Below are positions 33,163 through 44,944 of a DNA stretch of 64,000 bases, piece after piece. The position numbers and the translations under genes are program-made. Location: NCBI GenBank assembly GCA_963920705.1, contig OY987230.1, positions 8,999,185 to 9,063,184 of the forward strand. Direction: 5' to 3'. Each line of letters begins with the position of its first letter. The stretch's first letter is position 1. The stretch is from Odiellus spinosus (Eukaryota > Arthropoda > Arachnida > Opiliones > Phalangiidae). The notes beneath the pieces were generated by a model. The model worked only from the letters and a program-made list of their open reading frames with translations. It had not been told where the DNA came from and did not search any database.

Positions 33163-33350
33163 CAGGGTTCGTACACGACCTGGAAGAGTCAGGGAATTTG
33201 GAAATTGCCCCTAAAAGGTCAGGGAATTTGAAAATTAGCCCAAACGTTTAGGAAAAAGTCAGGTAATTTTAAAATTGCCCGAAAAGGGCAGGGAAAAACT
33301 TGAAATGTGTAATTTTCCCAAAAGTTCAGGGAAAGTCAGGGAATTTGAAT
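33163..33350. repeat. Family K degenerate repeat
   Basis: 'cagggttcgtacacgacctg', then four to five degenerate copies of 'aggtcagggaatttgaaaat'. Related to the minisatellite at 28190-28480, but with 'gccc' spacers. Confidence 0.8.
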
Positions 33351-34111
33351 TTTGGCTAAAAACTATGTGAGGATGATATATCAAAGGCTAATGTTGAAAT
33401 CCCATGTTCTTTCTATTACTAGCTAGTCTTTGCTAGTTTTCAAACTAAACTACAAGTGTTCCTCACCCTGTACACTAACCTTTAATTACTTATTGTTCCC
33501 TCTGGTTCAATTTACGTTAATGAATCTATTAAGTAATTTTTAATTAAAAATCCAGAAGAAAGAAAATTGAAAGTTATTATTATGTCGTATACGTAATCTG
33601 TTTATAGAACCTTTTCAATATTTCCTGCCTCGTATCGAATAATTAAATCAACTGTAGATTTCATTGTACAAAACATTGTACTTCCTTTGATCCTAATATA
33701 GGATCAAAGGCTAGCCTTTAATACGAGCTGCAATTTCGGGTTGATAATCTCAAGACTGGTAATAATTATTGAATTTTATCACGCGACATTTTTTTGTTAA
33801 TTTATTATAAATTATACGCTTAGGCGACGAGGGAGGGAAATAAACTCTTCAATTTTCTATTGTTGAAAATTAGGCCGTTAGAACGTCTACGTTATTTCCT
33901 TTATTAATTCGCCGGAAACCCCCACCCCCCCTTCGCGCGCCTGCCGTGGTTTTGTAATTTAGTCATTTGCATAAATATTGTATACCCTAAATGTCTAGCT
34001 GTTCTCTTTTGAACTTCCCTATTTTGTTTCGAATCCTTCCCTGTGCGCGAAGATAAGGCAAATATTATTATTATTATTATTATGTTTGTTTTACTATAAT
34101 TTCGAGGGATA
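33351..34111. other. Gene-free stretch with (ATT)n
   Basis: A short trinucleotide run (about 34064-34083). A C-rich patch, 'cccccacccccc', occurs near 33920. No gene. Confidence 0.45.
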
Positions 34112-34295
34112 ATAATCTCTAGCAGCCTTGGAGTTCGTCAAAAAAACGTCGTCGTTTGGGGAGAGAGAAAATTTCCAATTTTCCGTAGACAGGGGGTATG
34201 AAGTAGAACCCCTCCGATCTCGTAAAATTGGGAATTTTACCCATACAGAGAGGAGCGCTATATCGAACTTCAAAAAAGGGTTTCATCGGCTTCTG
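34112..34295 (-). mobile_element. Family I element, truncated, minus orientation
   Basis: Reverse complement of the left part of the full copy at 37711-38050: 'gcagccttggagttcgtc', 'aaaattgggaattttaccca' and the terminus 'gggtttcatcggcttctg'. The frame 34128-34370 crosses it and is not a gene. Confidence 0.8.
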
Positions 34296-34529
34296 GTAAT
34301 AGTAATATCTGCGGAAATAATGTTAAAAACGGGTCTAAATATCAAAATATATGTTATTAGGTACCTTTAGGTCCGTGGGGAACTCCATAATGTGTACGAT
34401 ATGACAAACCTTGTCGCAAACTCGGCAGAGTTGATAGTCCTAGCCTTAAGTGTCCGCGAGAAGAGTGGCGAAACGGCTAATTTTAGTTAACATTTTCAAT
34501 AGAATTAAACCAAGTTTTGAGCATCAACC

Positions 34530-35170
34530 CCTGGTGAAACTCGATAGAAATCGATCAAAAGTCCATAAATGACCCCTATATTAAAAATGAAAATGGTCGT
34601 ATCTTTTCTCCGCGACCTCCTAGGCATAAACCGATTACACCATTAGAAAATAGACATTTCCTAGATTATTTTAAAATCATAAAATCCTGCCTCGCCACTC
34701 GAAAAAGATGCCTCGCCACTAATCAAAATCGAGCGAAATTTCCAGAAAATACCGATATCTTAAAATGAGCGTAACTTTTCTATACAGTCTCTTACTCATA
34801 AACCGATTGCACCATTTGAAAGAAGACATTCCCTAGACTATTTTAAAATAATAATATTATGTTACACCACTCGAAAAAGGTGCCTAGTCACTAATAGAAA
34901 TCGAGCAAAATTTCCAAAAAATATCCATATCTTAAAATGACCGTAATTTTTCTCTACAGTCTCCTAGGCATAAACCGATTGCACCATTTGAAAGTAGACA
35001 TTCCTTAAATAATTTTAAGATCATAAAATTGTTTCACCACTCAAAAAAGGTGTTTCGCCACTCGATATAGAAATTGAGTAAAACTCCAAAAATGAGCCCT
35101 ACATTAAAATGCAAATAGCCGTAACCTTTATCCACGACCTGCTATAGCTAGGCATAAACCTATTGCGGGG
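34530..35170. repeat. ~175-bp tandem repeat, four units
   Basis: Diverged units 172-184 bp apart, each with 'atagaaatcgagcaaaattt', 'cttaaaatgaccgtaa', 'ctcctaggcataaaccgatt', 'gcaccatttgaaagtagaca' and 'ccactcgaaaaaggtg'. The last unit is the most diverged. Non-coding satellite-like block. Confidence 0.85.
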
Positions 35171-36175
35171 TATAAGTCTGTTGAAAAGAAACTTCCCCTT
35201 TTCAATAGAAAGGGAAAATTTATTTTGCATTCAAAAGACCAAGATACTATGTCAGTATTGCAATTCTGTGATTAAACCTTGCCTGTTTATTAAATTTATT
35301 TCATCAAATTTGCTCAAAACGGCGCTGTTTTAGTTACTATTTAATTTTCTGTTACTTTTTTCAAAATATTTGGTAACTATTTTTACTAAAATTATGACAA
35401 ACTTTGCGTTATCATCCCTAGATTTTGCTAAATAAAAATCCTTCAAAATCTAAAGAAACAAAATATTATCCTAATTTTCAATGAAACAGCTTTAAAACCA
35501 CATATTTACCAAAATTGACTTAAAAGTATCAAGCGTATTTTTTCTTCATAAATTTCTCAATCTCTCCATCAACTTTGTGTTACCATCACATCAATAAAAT
35601 CGGTTTCAAAATCGAAATCTTTGGTCGAAAAGATCTTAACATTTTTTTTTTCTTCTTTTTAACAATGAGGACTATGATGTCAGGCGCCATAAAGCTTACA
35701 AAAAATCTATCGGGCCATTTTTACAATAGCTTAATCTACTCTTTTCTTATCAAAAGAGAGGGGGCCCTCCTAGACCCGAATAAAAAAAATCACTCTTCTT
35801 ACGCAAGAAGTATTTCGATTGAGATTATCAGGGAATTACGTAGTCACAGACCTTTTGTAGGAGAGAGATATGTCACCCTAGAGGAAATGCAATGCCCCCC
35901 TTTCAGATATTAGGGAAATAATGGCCCGTGACGTCCTATTGAGAACTGGATAATATAATGTCACAAATGAGCTCCAATGATCTCTCGAATTACTGAAAGA
36001 GCCCACCAATTGGGATTAATTAGAATAAAAGTCGGGTGTTTCGTTACTGATTACTCAACATATGATATTAGGATTGTTCTAGTAAAGTTTCTTTTTCTGT
36101 CCGAATTATTTTGTCGAAGTTTTATAATCTTTGTCGCCAGAAAACTCAAGGGGCTGATTAATCTACTTAACTAGT
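35171..36175. other. Gene-free stretch
   Basis: The frame 35575-35913 (112 residues) has no recognised domain and includes a T-run-coded phenylalanine stretch; the frame 35977-36174 is likewise not recognisable. No repeats seen. Confidence 0.45.
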
Positions 36176-36585
36176 GATTTTTTTTATCGATTCCTTGTCC
36201 TTTAAATAGGCCTAATGCACCAGTAAAAAAGTTATAATCTAATATTAAACTAGAAATAAATTTAAAACTTACCATGAAAATAGGCTTAGCTGGATTCATG
36301 GAGATATCCTGAATACCCCAAGTAAGGACTAGAGACCAATGAAAATTGATCGATGTATCTTATATGGGGAATGCTGGATCTCCATGATCAATGTCATTGG
36401 TTTATAGTTCTTATACGGGCAGCTCAGGATCTCCATGAATCCAGCTAAGCCTTGGTCGATGGTTCTTATATAGGGAGTTGAGGCTCGCCATGAATTAAAA
36501 TTTTAAATTGATTTGTAGTTAAATATTGGTGGATTAGGCCTATTTGTACGATAAAAAATGACTTGTTGATAGGTGCATTCTCCGT
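36176..36585. mobile_element. Family B element, rearranged centre
   Basis: The left arm 'atcgattccttgtcctttaa', an expanded centre with three 'atggagat/atctccatga' modules instead of two, and the right end 'gtgcattctccgt|TTAA' (36586-36589). The extra module suggests internal duplication. Confidence 0.8.
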
Positions 36586-37166
36586 TTAATAAATGTATAC
36601 AAAACTATAGTTTTGGCTGTACTAATGATTACGTCTATACATGACTGTATTGTAATCAGTTACACGTATTACTTATTTTTGCGGAAGTGGTTAAAGTAAC
36701 TCAGTACTCTAAATTAGTATTAATCACGTGAATATCACGACGATTGGATCGTCCTTATCACGTGAAAGAGTTCGACAGAAGAAAGGTTCGAGCCAATGAA
36801 CAGTTTATCGACGTTTTGTTATCTACTCGTTACAGAATATTAATTGCCATGCAGTTGCAAAAACCAATTTGGCATCATATCTTGTGCTTAATCATATTTA
36901 TGGGAAATACTTCCGCTTAAATGTATTTTCCAAGAAATTTAAATTTGTAATAATATAATATGACATTAGTTTTGTAATCAGAAACCAAAATTCGAGGAAT
37001 ATATTAGGGCAAAGGGCTGTAATATTGTTATTGAAAACCTGGAAAAGTAAAAGAATTTGAAAATAGGCCCAGGGAATTTAAAGATGAGCCCCAAAAGGTC
37101 AGGAAAACCATATTCTGAGCAAACTAACGACCCCCCTGATTGACAAACTGATGATACCAGAAATTC
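36586..37166. other. Gene-free stretch with a family K fragment
   Basis: At about 37030-37110 short family K phrases occur ('agaatttgaaaataggccc', 'aaaaggtcaggaaaac'). Nothing else recognised. Confidence 0.45.
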
Positions 37167-37566
37167 GTATGGAATGGAACAACTTTTGAATTAAATTTTA
37201 GGCACGTTTTTGGGGTTTTAATTTATTTCCAAAGTTTGGTAAATTTTCTATAAAAGTAAATATAAATTCGGACCAATCATATTATTTGCGCCTTCAACAG
37301 TGCTTGTAATGTTTTAACATTAAAACAACAGGCCAACATTTGATGGCCAGGGTCCTAGGCATTCAACGTTAGGACATGCAAGCGCTGTTGAAAGCCGAAA
37401 TAATAAGATTGGTCCGAATTTATTTTGACTTTCATAGAAATTTTACCAAACTTCTGAAATTAATTTAAACACCAAAGATGTGTCTAAAAAATTCTCAAAT
37501 ACGTTTATTTTTTGGCATGGTGATTCCGAAAATTAATTCAAAAGCTGTTAGATTTTTAGCTTCCCT
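37167..37566. mobile_element. Family A element, nearly full
   Basis: Both arms and the centre are present ('gcgccttcaacagtgcttgt' against 'caagcgctgttgaaagccga'). The extreme left end is lost; the right end is CCCT followed by TCAA (37567-37570). Confidence 0.8.
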
Positions 37567-37710
37567 TCAATAAATGAACTCCTGATGATATATATGAACC
37601 GTGAAAAGGATGAAAAATATCCAAACTCCTTTACTTTTGTATTTATATCACGTTGGTAAAAATATCAATATGATAATGGGATAAGGTACCACCTGTAATT
37701 TAGATATATA

Positions 37711-38050
37711 CAGAAGCCGATGAAACCCTCCTTTGAAGTCTACTACTCAAATGTTCGATATAGCGCTCCTCTCTGTATGGGTAAAATTCCCAATTTTACG
37801 AGATCGGAGGGGTCCTACTTCATACCCTCCTGTCTACGGAAAACTGGAAATTCTCTCTCTCCACAAACGACGATGTTTTTTTTTGACGAACTCCAAGGCT
37901 GCTAGAGATATTCGCTCGACGAACTCCCGCTCCGAAAATATCTACCGTTAGGAGGCGTACGAATCGCGCTGTTTGAAACTAACCCATACAGAGAGGGGTA
38001 GACAAGAGCCGGGAGTAATACACTTCAAAGGAGGGTTTCATCGGCTTCTG
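37711..38050 (+). mobile_element. Family I element with 7-bp target duplication
   Basis: A 340-bp element with perfect inverted ends CAGAAGCCGATGAAACCCTC...GAGGGTTTCATCGGCTTCTG. The flanks ATATATA at 37704-37710 and 38051-38057 fit a 7-bp duplication, although they are low complexity. Frames at 37720-38158 run through it. Closest full relative: 49272-49607. Confidence 0.85.
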
Positions 38051-38539
38051 ATATATATTTTCCATTACCATTACCCTTTCCTATATTTCAATAAATATAC
38101 GTATGATGCGTATCAAACACGAGACTTATCTCCTCGTGTAAATAATTGCGTTTTCTAGATAATATATGGTTCAAACTAACGGACGGACACGAAAGTGTAC
38201 TTAACGAAATTGTTTACTATTTTTCTCATGGCTAGATATTTTTTTCATATTAGTTTTTATCAAGGTATGGATTTTTTCTGGGGGGGGGGGGGGCTAGTAA
38301 CCGTAGCATTTTCAGTATGCAACGTATTCGGCATTATCCGTTTCATGGTATAATAATTTTTATAATTTCGGGATGAGCGTGAAGTAGCCTTGTATCGGTA
38401 GAAGATTGGGACTGATATGGATAATAGATGGGAAAATAAAATATTAGATCTGGTGCATTGCGTGTTGTTTAGATTATAGGAAGGCTTTCCTTTGTACGTA
38501 TTGTAAACTAAAATTATTCAAGAGGAGTTTGCGTAATGG
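38051..38539. other. Gene-free stretch with G14
   Basis: G14 run at 38280-38293. No gene. Confidence 0.45.
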
Positions 38540-38665
38540 GGAAACCATCTTTTCTCGAATCGATTTGATTCAATTTCTCGAAACTGCTTCAGGAACCATT
38601 TTATACTGATAGATGAAGCTACGATAAATCGTCTTTGAAAAAGCGCTTGAAACAAAACAGATGTT
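38540..38665. mobile_element. Family C fragment
   Basis: 'gaaaccatcttttctcgaat', 'cgatttgattcaatttctcg' and 'gaaactgcttcaggaacc' match the interior of the C element at 46296-46580; the termini are absent. Confidence 0.7.
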
Positions 38666-39140
38666 GGTTTTAACGCCATTTTATTCATTGGCATCAGAAA
38701 TTCCGTTTTCTCCAGAATTTCTACATTTTTAAAAAAGTTTTCAAAATTGATTTAGGCTTAGCAAGTCCATTTATCAACTGCCTGTATATTTTTGACTGTA
38801 TTTAGCAATACCAAATACTTAATCGCGTAATAGGCTGGTGTATAAGTTTAATGAAAGTATTCAGATTAATAATAACAACTTGTTATTAGAACCTAGCTTC
38901 CATTTCAAAAAAATTTGAAGTTATAATATTTGCGCAATCATTTCAAGGCTGATTGCACATACAGTGATTACGTCAAAAAGCCATGGATTCTTTAACGTTA
39001 TCTTATCCCTCTTTCTCTCTACCGCCTCACCCCCACCACTTAAAATCGTCTCGCTACCTTCAAATGATAAAAACTAATTTATATATGAAAGGTAAAATGG
39101 AAACCTAACCTTGGCTTTAAAAGCTTAAAGGGAAGCTTAA
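38666..39140. other. Gene-free stretch
   Basis: Nothing recognised. Confidence 0.4.
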
Positions 39141-39340
39141 AGGGAAACTAGAAGCTAAAAATCGAACAGCAACAAGCGCTGTTGAAGCTTGTTGTTGATT
39201 GGTCCGGTTTTATATCTACTTTTTTCAAATTTTACCAACCTTTAGAAATTAATTTAAACATTAAAAAGTCAGAAAAAAATCTTGAATACTTTTTTGGCAT
39301 GGTGATTCCGAAAATAAATTCAAAAGCTGTTTCATTTTTA
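39141..39340. mobile_element. Family A element, internally deleted
   Basis: TTAA at 39137-39140 then AGGGAAACTAGAAGC; it jumps from 'gaacagc' straight to the centre 'aacaagcgctgttgaa', then follows the right arm to 'ttcaaaagctgtttcat'. Both the end of the left arm and the right terminus are lost. A second TTAAAGGG lies 12 bp upstream. Confidence 0.75.
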
Positions 39341-39496
39341 GGAGGAAATAAGTAAGCCCCTCTTTAATTTAACTTTTGACTATGGATTACACGTAATCCT
39401 GAAGCCATTTGTAATATATCTAAAAGATTACGCAAAATTCGTAACAGGTTTACATTCATTAATTTAAACAGCGTGTAAAGTGTTTAAAAAATGGTT

Positions 39497-39569
39497 TTAA
39501 AAATTCTTGACTACGTTTTTTGGCGTTGTCATTCCGAAAACAAATTCGTTCTTAGCTCCAAGTTTCCCT
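39497..39569. mobile_element. Family A element, right end only
   Basis: 'gcgttgtcattccgaaaaca' to 'cttagctccaagtttccct', followed by TTAA (39570-39573). Confidence 0.75.
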
Positions 39570-39573
39570 TTAA

Positions 39574-40216
39574 CTTCAGAGAAAAACAACTCGAACATTT
39601 TTCTTGTTCTTTAGAAGATATTTTGAATGTAGACTTTTATGGAAGCACTTTATTTTGTAAAATAATAACAGCCCCCTTCCCTTCATTGAAGTCTAGGAAA
39701 ATATATAGCGTGTCCTTCGAAGTTGTTTGTCTTCCGGTTTTCAAGTGTAGGGTGTTAGGAAGATAAGTTATGTTATTGAAATGTCGACACGTTGAAACCG
39801 AGTCTGTCATTTCTATACTTAGAGTATGGAGATTTCCATTTTACGTAGATTTATTAGTATTTTAGATAAATTCCAAATCAATAATATATGTAAATTTCTA
39901 ACTCGGCGAATATTTAAGACCCGCGCGTCTGTCTGCCAATGTTGGGTTTCGATTACGTTATAAGCCATCCATCCTTCTCATTCTCAGTTTTGGCAGAAAC
40001 TTATAGCCCCGGATATTCCTGTGGAAAATATATTAGCAGCAGCTTCTGATATAAGACGTGGGATTTGGTTTTATCTAAGTAGGCTTATCATCTCTTTTTT
40101 TTACTTGAAATCTGGCCAAAATAACAACCTCGCAAACATTTTGTAGTTTTTAAATAACAATTATGATTTAAATGGTTTTCATAATTGTTTTCTATATCCG
40201 TGTCAGCTCTCAAGGC
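39574..40216. other. Gene-free stretch
   Basis: Nothing recognised; frame 39491-39766 starts in the A fragment and is not a known protein. Confidence 0.4.
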
Positions 40217-40390
40217 CGGGTCTATCCTGAGTGACTTCCGAGCCGTCTGACCCCTAGCGTGTTTTAAGAAAACCGAATTAACTTCCCTGTATAACCTTAA
40301 CGCCGCGTGATTTCGTGACGTAGTTAGCAAACATTGGAAGATGTCAAAACCACAAGTTCTTTTATAATACCAACTAATTAAACCCTTCAT
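40217..40390. repeat. Family O dispersed repeat, copy 1
   Basis: Similar in order to 61903-62041: 'tgacccctagcgt', 'ccctgtataaccttaacgcc', 'gtgatttcgtgacgtagtt', 'acaagttcttttataatacc'. No terminal repeats noticed. The minus frame 40088-40390 covers it. Confidence 0.75.
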
Positions 40391-41019
40391 ATATTGGTAA
40401 TCAAAAGCCGGAATTTAAATGAGACAATATTTCAACCAAATTAATATATTCAATATATTTGCCAATAAGGATTTTTAAGGGTTGATGGTCTTCTTATTAC
40501 AAGCTACGCGGGTTAACGAAACGGGGTCCGAGTCTGGCGCACCTGTCCCTGATAGTTTAAAAATCCAGAAATGGAAAAAAAAATAAAAAATGAAATACCT
40601 TTACGAAGAAAATAGGGGTTTCGCCCAGGAAAACAGGTATTGAAAAAAGTTTTTTTTCTGTAGACTCTTGGAATCCTTCAAGCCCTTCTTACTCAATTTT
40701 GTTTTGGAGGAAAGATATGGGGGGCCAAGAGAGTAGGGGAAAGACGAGTGCTCGATTAAAATGTTGGTGAGAGAGAGACGGTGTATGTTGGGAAAGCTAG
40801 GAGTAGGAGGATAGAGGGAGGAGAGTTAGTGGCGCGCTCTGGGTTCAGTGGCCGTCTGCTTAGAGTCTATACGAGCGTGTATATGTACGCTACAAGCTCG
40901 ACGGGGCCTCTGGATTTCCCTCTCTAATGTTTGTGTCTATGACCAAGCACCGTTTTCACAGCCAACTTTAGTCAAATATTTCGGGTGGAGCGTTGCTTCA
41001 AAAGTTCCGTAATTGATGT
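40391..41019. other. Gene-free stretch with a purine-rich, GC-richer patch
   Basis: About 40690-40920 carries several GA runs ('gagagagagacgg', 'ggaggatagagggaggagag') and then a GC-richer tract with 'gggttcagtggccg'. It contrasts with the AT-rich intron and could be regulatory, but there is no decisive motif. Confidence 0.4.
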
Positions 41020-41990
41020 AGATTGAGTGGAAATGGTTCCATTTTACATGACATGTAGATTGAGTGGAAATGGTCCCATTTTACATAGATTCAGTGGAAA
41101 TGGTCCCATTTTTGATGTAGATTCAATGGAAATGGTCCCATTTTTGATGTAGATTCAATGGAAATGGTCCCATTTTTAATGTAGATTCAATGGAAATGGT
41201 CCCATTTTTGATGTAGATTCAATGGAAATGGTCCCATTTTTGATGTAGATTCAATGGAAATGGTCCCATTTTTGATGTAGATTCAATGGAAATGGTCCCA
41301 TTTTTGATGTAGATTCAATGGAAATGGTCCCATTTTTGATGTAGATTCAATGGAATGGTCCCATTTTTGATGTAGATTCAATGGAAATGGTCCCATTTTT
41401 GATGTAGATTCAATGGAAATGGTCCCTTTTTGATGTAGATTCAATGGAAATGGTCCCATTTTTTATGTAGATTCAATGAAAATGGTCCCATTTTTTATGT
41501 AGATTCAATGAAAATGGTCCCATTTTTTATGTAGATTCAATGAAAATGGTCCCATTTTTTTATGTAGATTCAATGAAAATGGTCCCATTTTTTTATTTAG
41601 ATTCAATGGAAATGGTCCCATTTTTTTTTATTTAGATTCAATGGAAATGGTCCCAATTTTTTATTTAGATTCAATGGAAATGGTCAAATTTTTTATTTAG
41701 ATTCAATGGAAATGGTCAAATTTTTGATGTAGATTCAATGGAAATGGTCAAATTTTGTTATGTAGATTCAGTGGAAATGGTCCCATTTTGTTATGTAGAT
41801 TCAGTGGAAATAGTTCCATTTTTTTATGTAGAGTAGATTAAGTGGAAGGGATTCCAATTTTTAGATGCAAATTGAGTGGAAATGGTTCCATTTTTTTATG
41901 TAGAGTAGATTAAATGGAAGGGATTCCAATTTTTAGATGCAAATTGAGTGGAAATGGTTCCATGTTTTGATGTAGATTGCGTAAAAATGA
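41020..41990. repeat. 32-bp minisatellite, ~30 copies
   Basis: Units of about 32 bp ('gtagattcaatggaaatggt' + 'cccatttttgat'). The middle copies (about 41100-41460) are nearly identical; the copies toward 42000 diverge ('ttaagtggaagggattcc'). Small length differences come from the T-run. Non-coding. Confidence 0.95.
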
Positions 41991-42732
41991 TCCCATTTTT
42001 ATTTAGGCTGGGTAGATATGATTAAAATTGTTTGTGAAGAAATTGAATGGAAATGGTGCAAAATCTATGTTTATAGGTTCAAGAAAAGTCCAAAAATTAT
42101 TGTTAGAATATTGCTCTACAAAAAATTATCAATTAAAGGCTGAAAAATACCAGCATCTGGTAGCTTTTTTTTTTTTTTTTCCTAATCTTAATATTAAATC
42201 CACCATATATAGAGGAAGCTTCGTGTAAACGCGTGTTGACTGCATTAACGTTATAGAGCTAGAATCATCATCAGTGGTGGGGTTGCGTTCTACATTGCGT
42301 GCTAAAGCGAGGCCACGCGTTCTCACCCCCGTTTCTCCCTGTTTTTATACAACCCCCCCCCCTTCCATTTTATTTCTTTTGGATCTGATCCCACTCTCTC
42401 CATACACGATTTATTTTCCATGTTTTACTGTATTTTATCCTCCCTTAAACTTTGCGAATTTAAAATTAAATGTAAGTAAAAACTCCTAAAAAGATTGGTA
42501 ATTGGCTAAATTATAATTTATGCGTAAAATATAAAAATCGTTGTGTTATAATTGTAACAGAATCGTCACTCGCGCCTGTTACCGTCCTAGTTTGTTTCTG
42601 TGACGATTGAGTTGCGTAAACAATTAGTGGAACGGTATATATTTTAAATATTTACTTATTGGTTTTGAATTTTCAGAAGAAATAAGTTTTAATTCAGGAT
42701 TTTTTATTAATCCTTTTTCGAAAAGAGTTGGT
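41991..42732. other. Gene-free stretch
   Basis: A T15 run near 42165 and a C9 run near 42353. Frames 42028-42228, 42129-42326 (minus) and 42274-42489 have no recognised domain. Confidence 0.45.
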
Positions 42733-43100
42733 TGGATAAAAATCAGGGAAACTCCTTTAAATTGGCATAAATCAGGAAACTCTTGTAAACTTGGCAGAGA
42801 TCAGGAAAATCTCTAAATCTTGTAAACTTGGCAGAGATCAGGGAAATCTCTAAATCTCGTAAAATTGGCAGCGATCAGGGAAATCTCTATATCTCGTAAA
42901 ATTGGCAGCGATCAGGGAAATCTCTATATCTCTTAAAATTGGCAGCGATCAGGGAAATCTCAAAATCTTGTAAACTTGGCAGAGATCAGGGAAATCTCAA
43001 AATCTTATAAACTTGGCAGAAATCAGCAAAATCCAAATCTTATTTATAAACTTGGCAGAAATCAGGGAAATCTCCAAATCTTATTTATAAACACTGATTT
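42733..43100. repeat. 37-bp minisatellite
   Basis: About eight copies of 'aaattggcagcgatcaggga' + 'aatctctatatctcgta', degenerate at both ends. The 'atcagggaa' phrase is reminiscent of family K, but the rest differs. Confidence 0.9.
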
Positions 43101-43776
43101 ATGTCAACACGACATAAATCAGTTTAATTCATTGTATTTATTATAGTTTTCCAAAACAGTTGGGACACCTAGCAATATCAGGGAAAATTCACTGGTAAAT
43201 CTGACTCGTGGATAGGATGTCTTAATTCGTAGATCAAAAATTGTGGGAAAAATATTACAGATCAGATATACATAAAAAATTAAGTTTCTTGCTTGAGATT
43301 ATATCATCAGGATCATTAAATCCGAATAAGATGGGACTCCATGAAACCAGGAATTAGTAAATAAATGCATTTTAATTTTTGAAATTCCTGCTAAGCCAGA
43401 TTGTTTTAACTCGATCTCGCGGTATCTATAACCCAATATTATTACGAGATACATTCACCTAGATTCATACTCAAAACCCATATTACTTCCCACTATCTAA
43501 ACGTATACGAACCCTAATCCAAACATAACCTTACACTTTACAAATTACGCAATTTTTTCCCAGCATCTTTAATTAAAAAAAATGGTTTTTTATCTGTACG
43601 GTATAATCTAGGGGTAAATTATCGAGTGAATTGATCTTTAAAACGAGCCACGGTTACGTGCATTGGCGTAATTAAAGGCAGTCAAAACAAGTTCTCTCCC
43701 CTCTGTCTTTTCCCGCAGGTACACCTTTACTCGTAACATATCCTAGTCCGCGCGATAAAGAGGAATAAAAAATTAA
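43101..43776. other. Gene-free stretch
   Basis: Nothing recognised. Confidence 0.4.
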
Positions 43777-44384
43777 AGGGATAGTGCGATCTCTTTCTAG
43801 GGCTGTGAAAATACCATAATTTATCATCGTCTCACGACAATTTATCAGTATGATTTGTATCGCTGTGATTTTAAAATGAAAAATTTCCAGTATGTTCCTG
43901 TACAGGCTCGGAAATAAGGCGGTTTCACTGGACAAAAGTCCAGTTTAAAAATTATCTGGGCCAGTTTAAAAATTAAATGCTTGGGGGTCTACTGGCCACG
44001 AGGCCAGTTAATGAATTCCAAAATTTTGTTTTGTTTCTAAGCCTACGTCATAGTCCTACGTCATAGTGACAGTTTGTCAAGCTCATGAAAATTGTAACTG
44101 TCCCATGTCCAGTTTTTTAATTAAACTGCTTGGGCTCTACTGGCCACAAGTTCAGTTCAAAAATAATCCTTATTTCCCAGGGTGTTCCTGTATGTTCTAG
44201 ACTTAATTTGCATATTTGACTTAAACCTCAGGGAACCAAATATATAAATATATTCAAATTTAAAACAAATAAACATTAGATTGGGTTGAATGTTTTGTAG
44301 ACAAAAAATAAGACGAATTCCTGTATCTAGGTACGCTTTAAAATACCAGAAATAAGTGTTCAAAGCTATGTCGCACTATCTGTT
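43777..44384. mobile_element. Possible TTAA-type element of ~608 bp
   Basis: TTAA at 43773-43776 followed by AGGGATAGTGCGATC. At the right, 'gtcgcactatctgt' then TTGA fits an inverted terminus with decay. Inside, 'actggacaaaagtccag' and 'actggccacgaggccagtt' type blocks occur at 43928-44010 and again at 44108-44158. Frames 43672-43935 and 44157-44363 (both minus) are not recognised. Confidence 0.5.
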
Positions 44385-44944
44385 TGAAGAATAATCCACC
44401 CCTATTTTTTATTTTATTTTGGATGATCATTTTTATATTCCCCGTATCCTCGAGTAATTTTCTCTTTCGATAATAGGTCTGTGCACCCAGCAGGCTAGAC
44501 AAGTCTTGCGACGACTATTTCCTACCCCAAAAAATAACTTCGGCCCTCCCTACCCACGAATGTCTTATAAAAAATTACCTTAATTCCATGCCCCCTTTTT
44601 TTAACTCTTATGTCTAACGCCATGCGCCTACCTAGGTTTTTTTTTTTTTTTTTTTTTTTCTTTTTTAAAAAAGGCCCGTGGCTCAGATTTTTTATTATTT
44701 TTATTCGCCGCCGAAATAACACAATCGTCCTTGCCAAACTGGTTTTATACGCCGACTCGTTCCCCTTTCTTGCCAAGTTGCCGGGTTTTTTCATTTTTGG
44801 GGTATCCTTGCTGTTGGCGAAAAGTTTTACCATCGTGTGAACTGTACGTTTTGATGTGGTGGACGCAAAAATGTTTGCATCACGAGTAATGAATGTACTG
44901 TCGTCACTTGATTTCCATGGAATTGTGTAGAATATATTTGGAAA
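44385..44944. other. Gene-free stretch with T23
   Basis: T-run at 44637-44659, close to frames on both strands (44522-44833 minus, 44610-44840) whose Lys or Phe runs come from it. No SINE body recognised. Confidence 0.45.
44637..44659. repeat. T23 homopolymer
   Basis: Uninterrupted run of 23 T on the plus strand. Confidence 0.9.
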
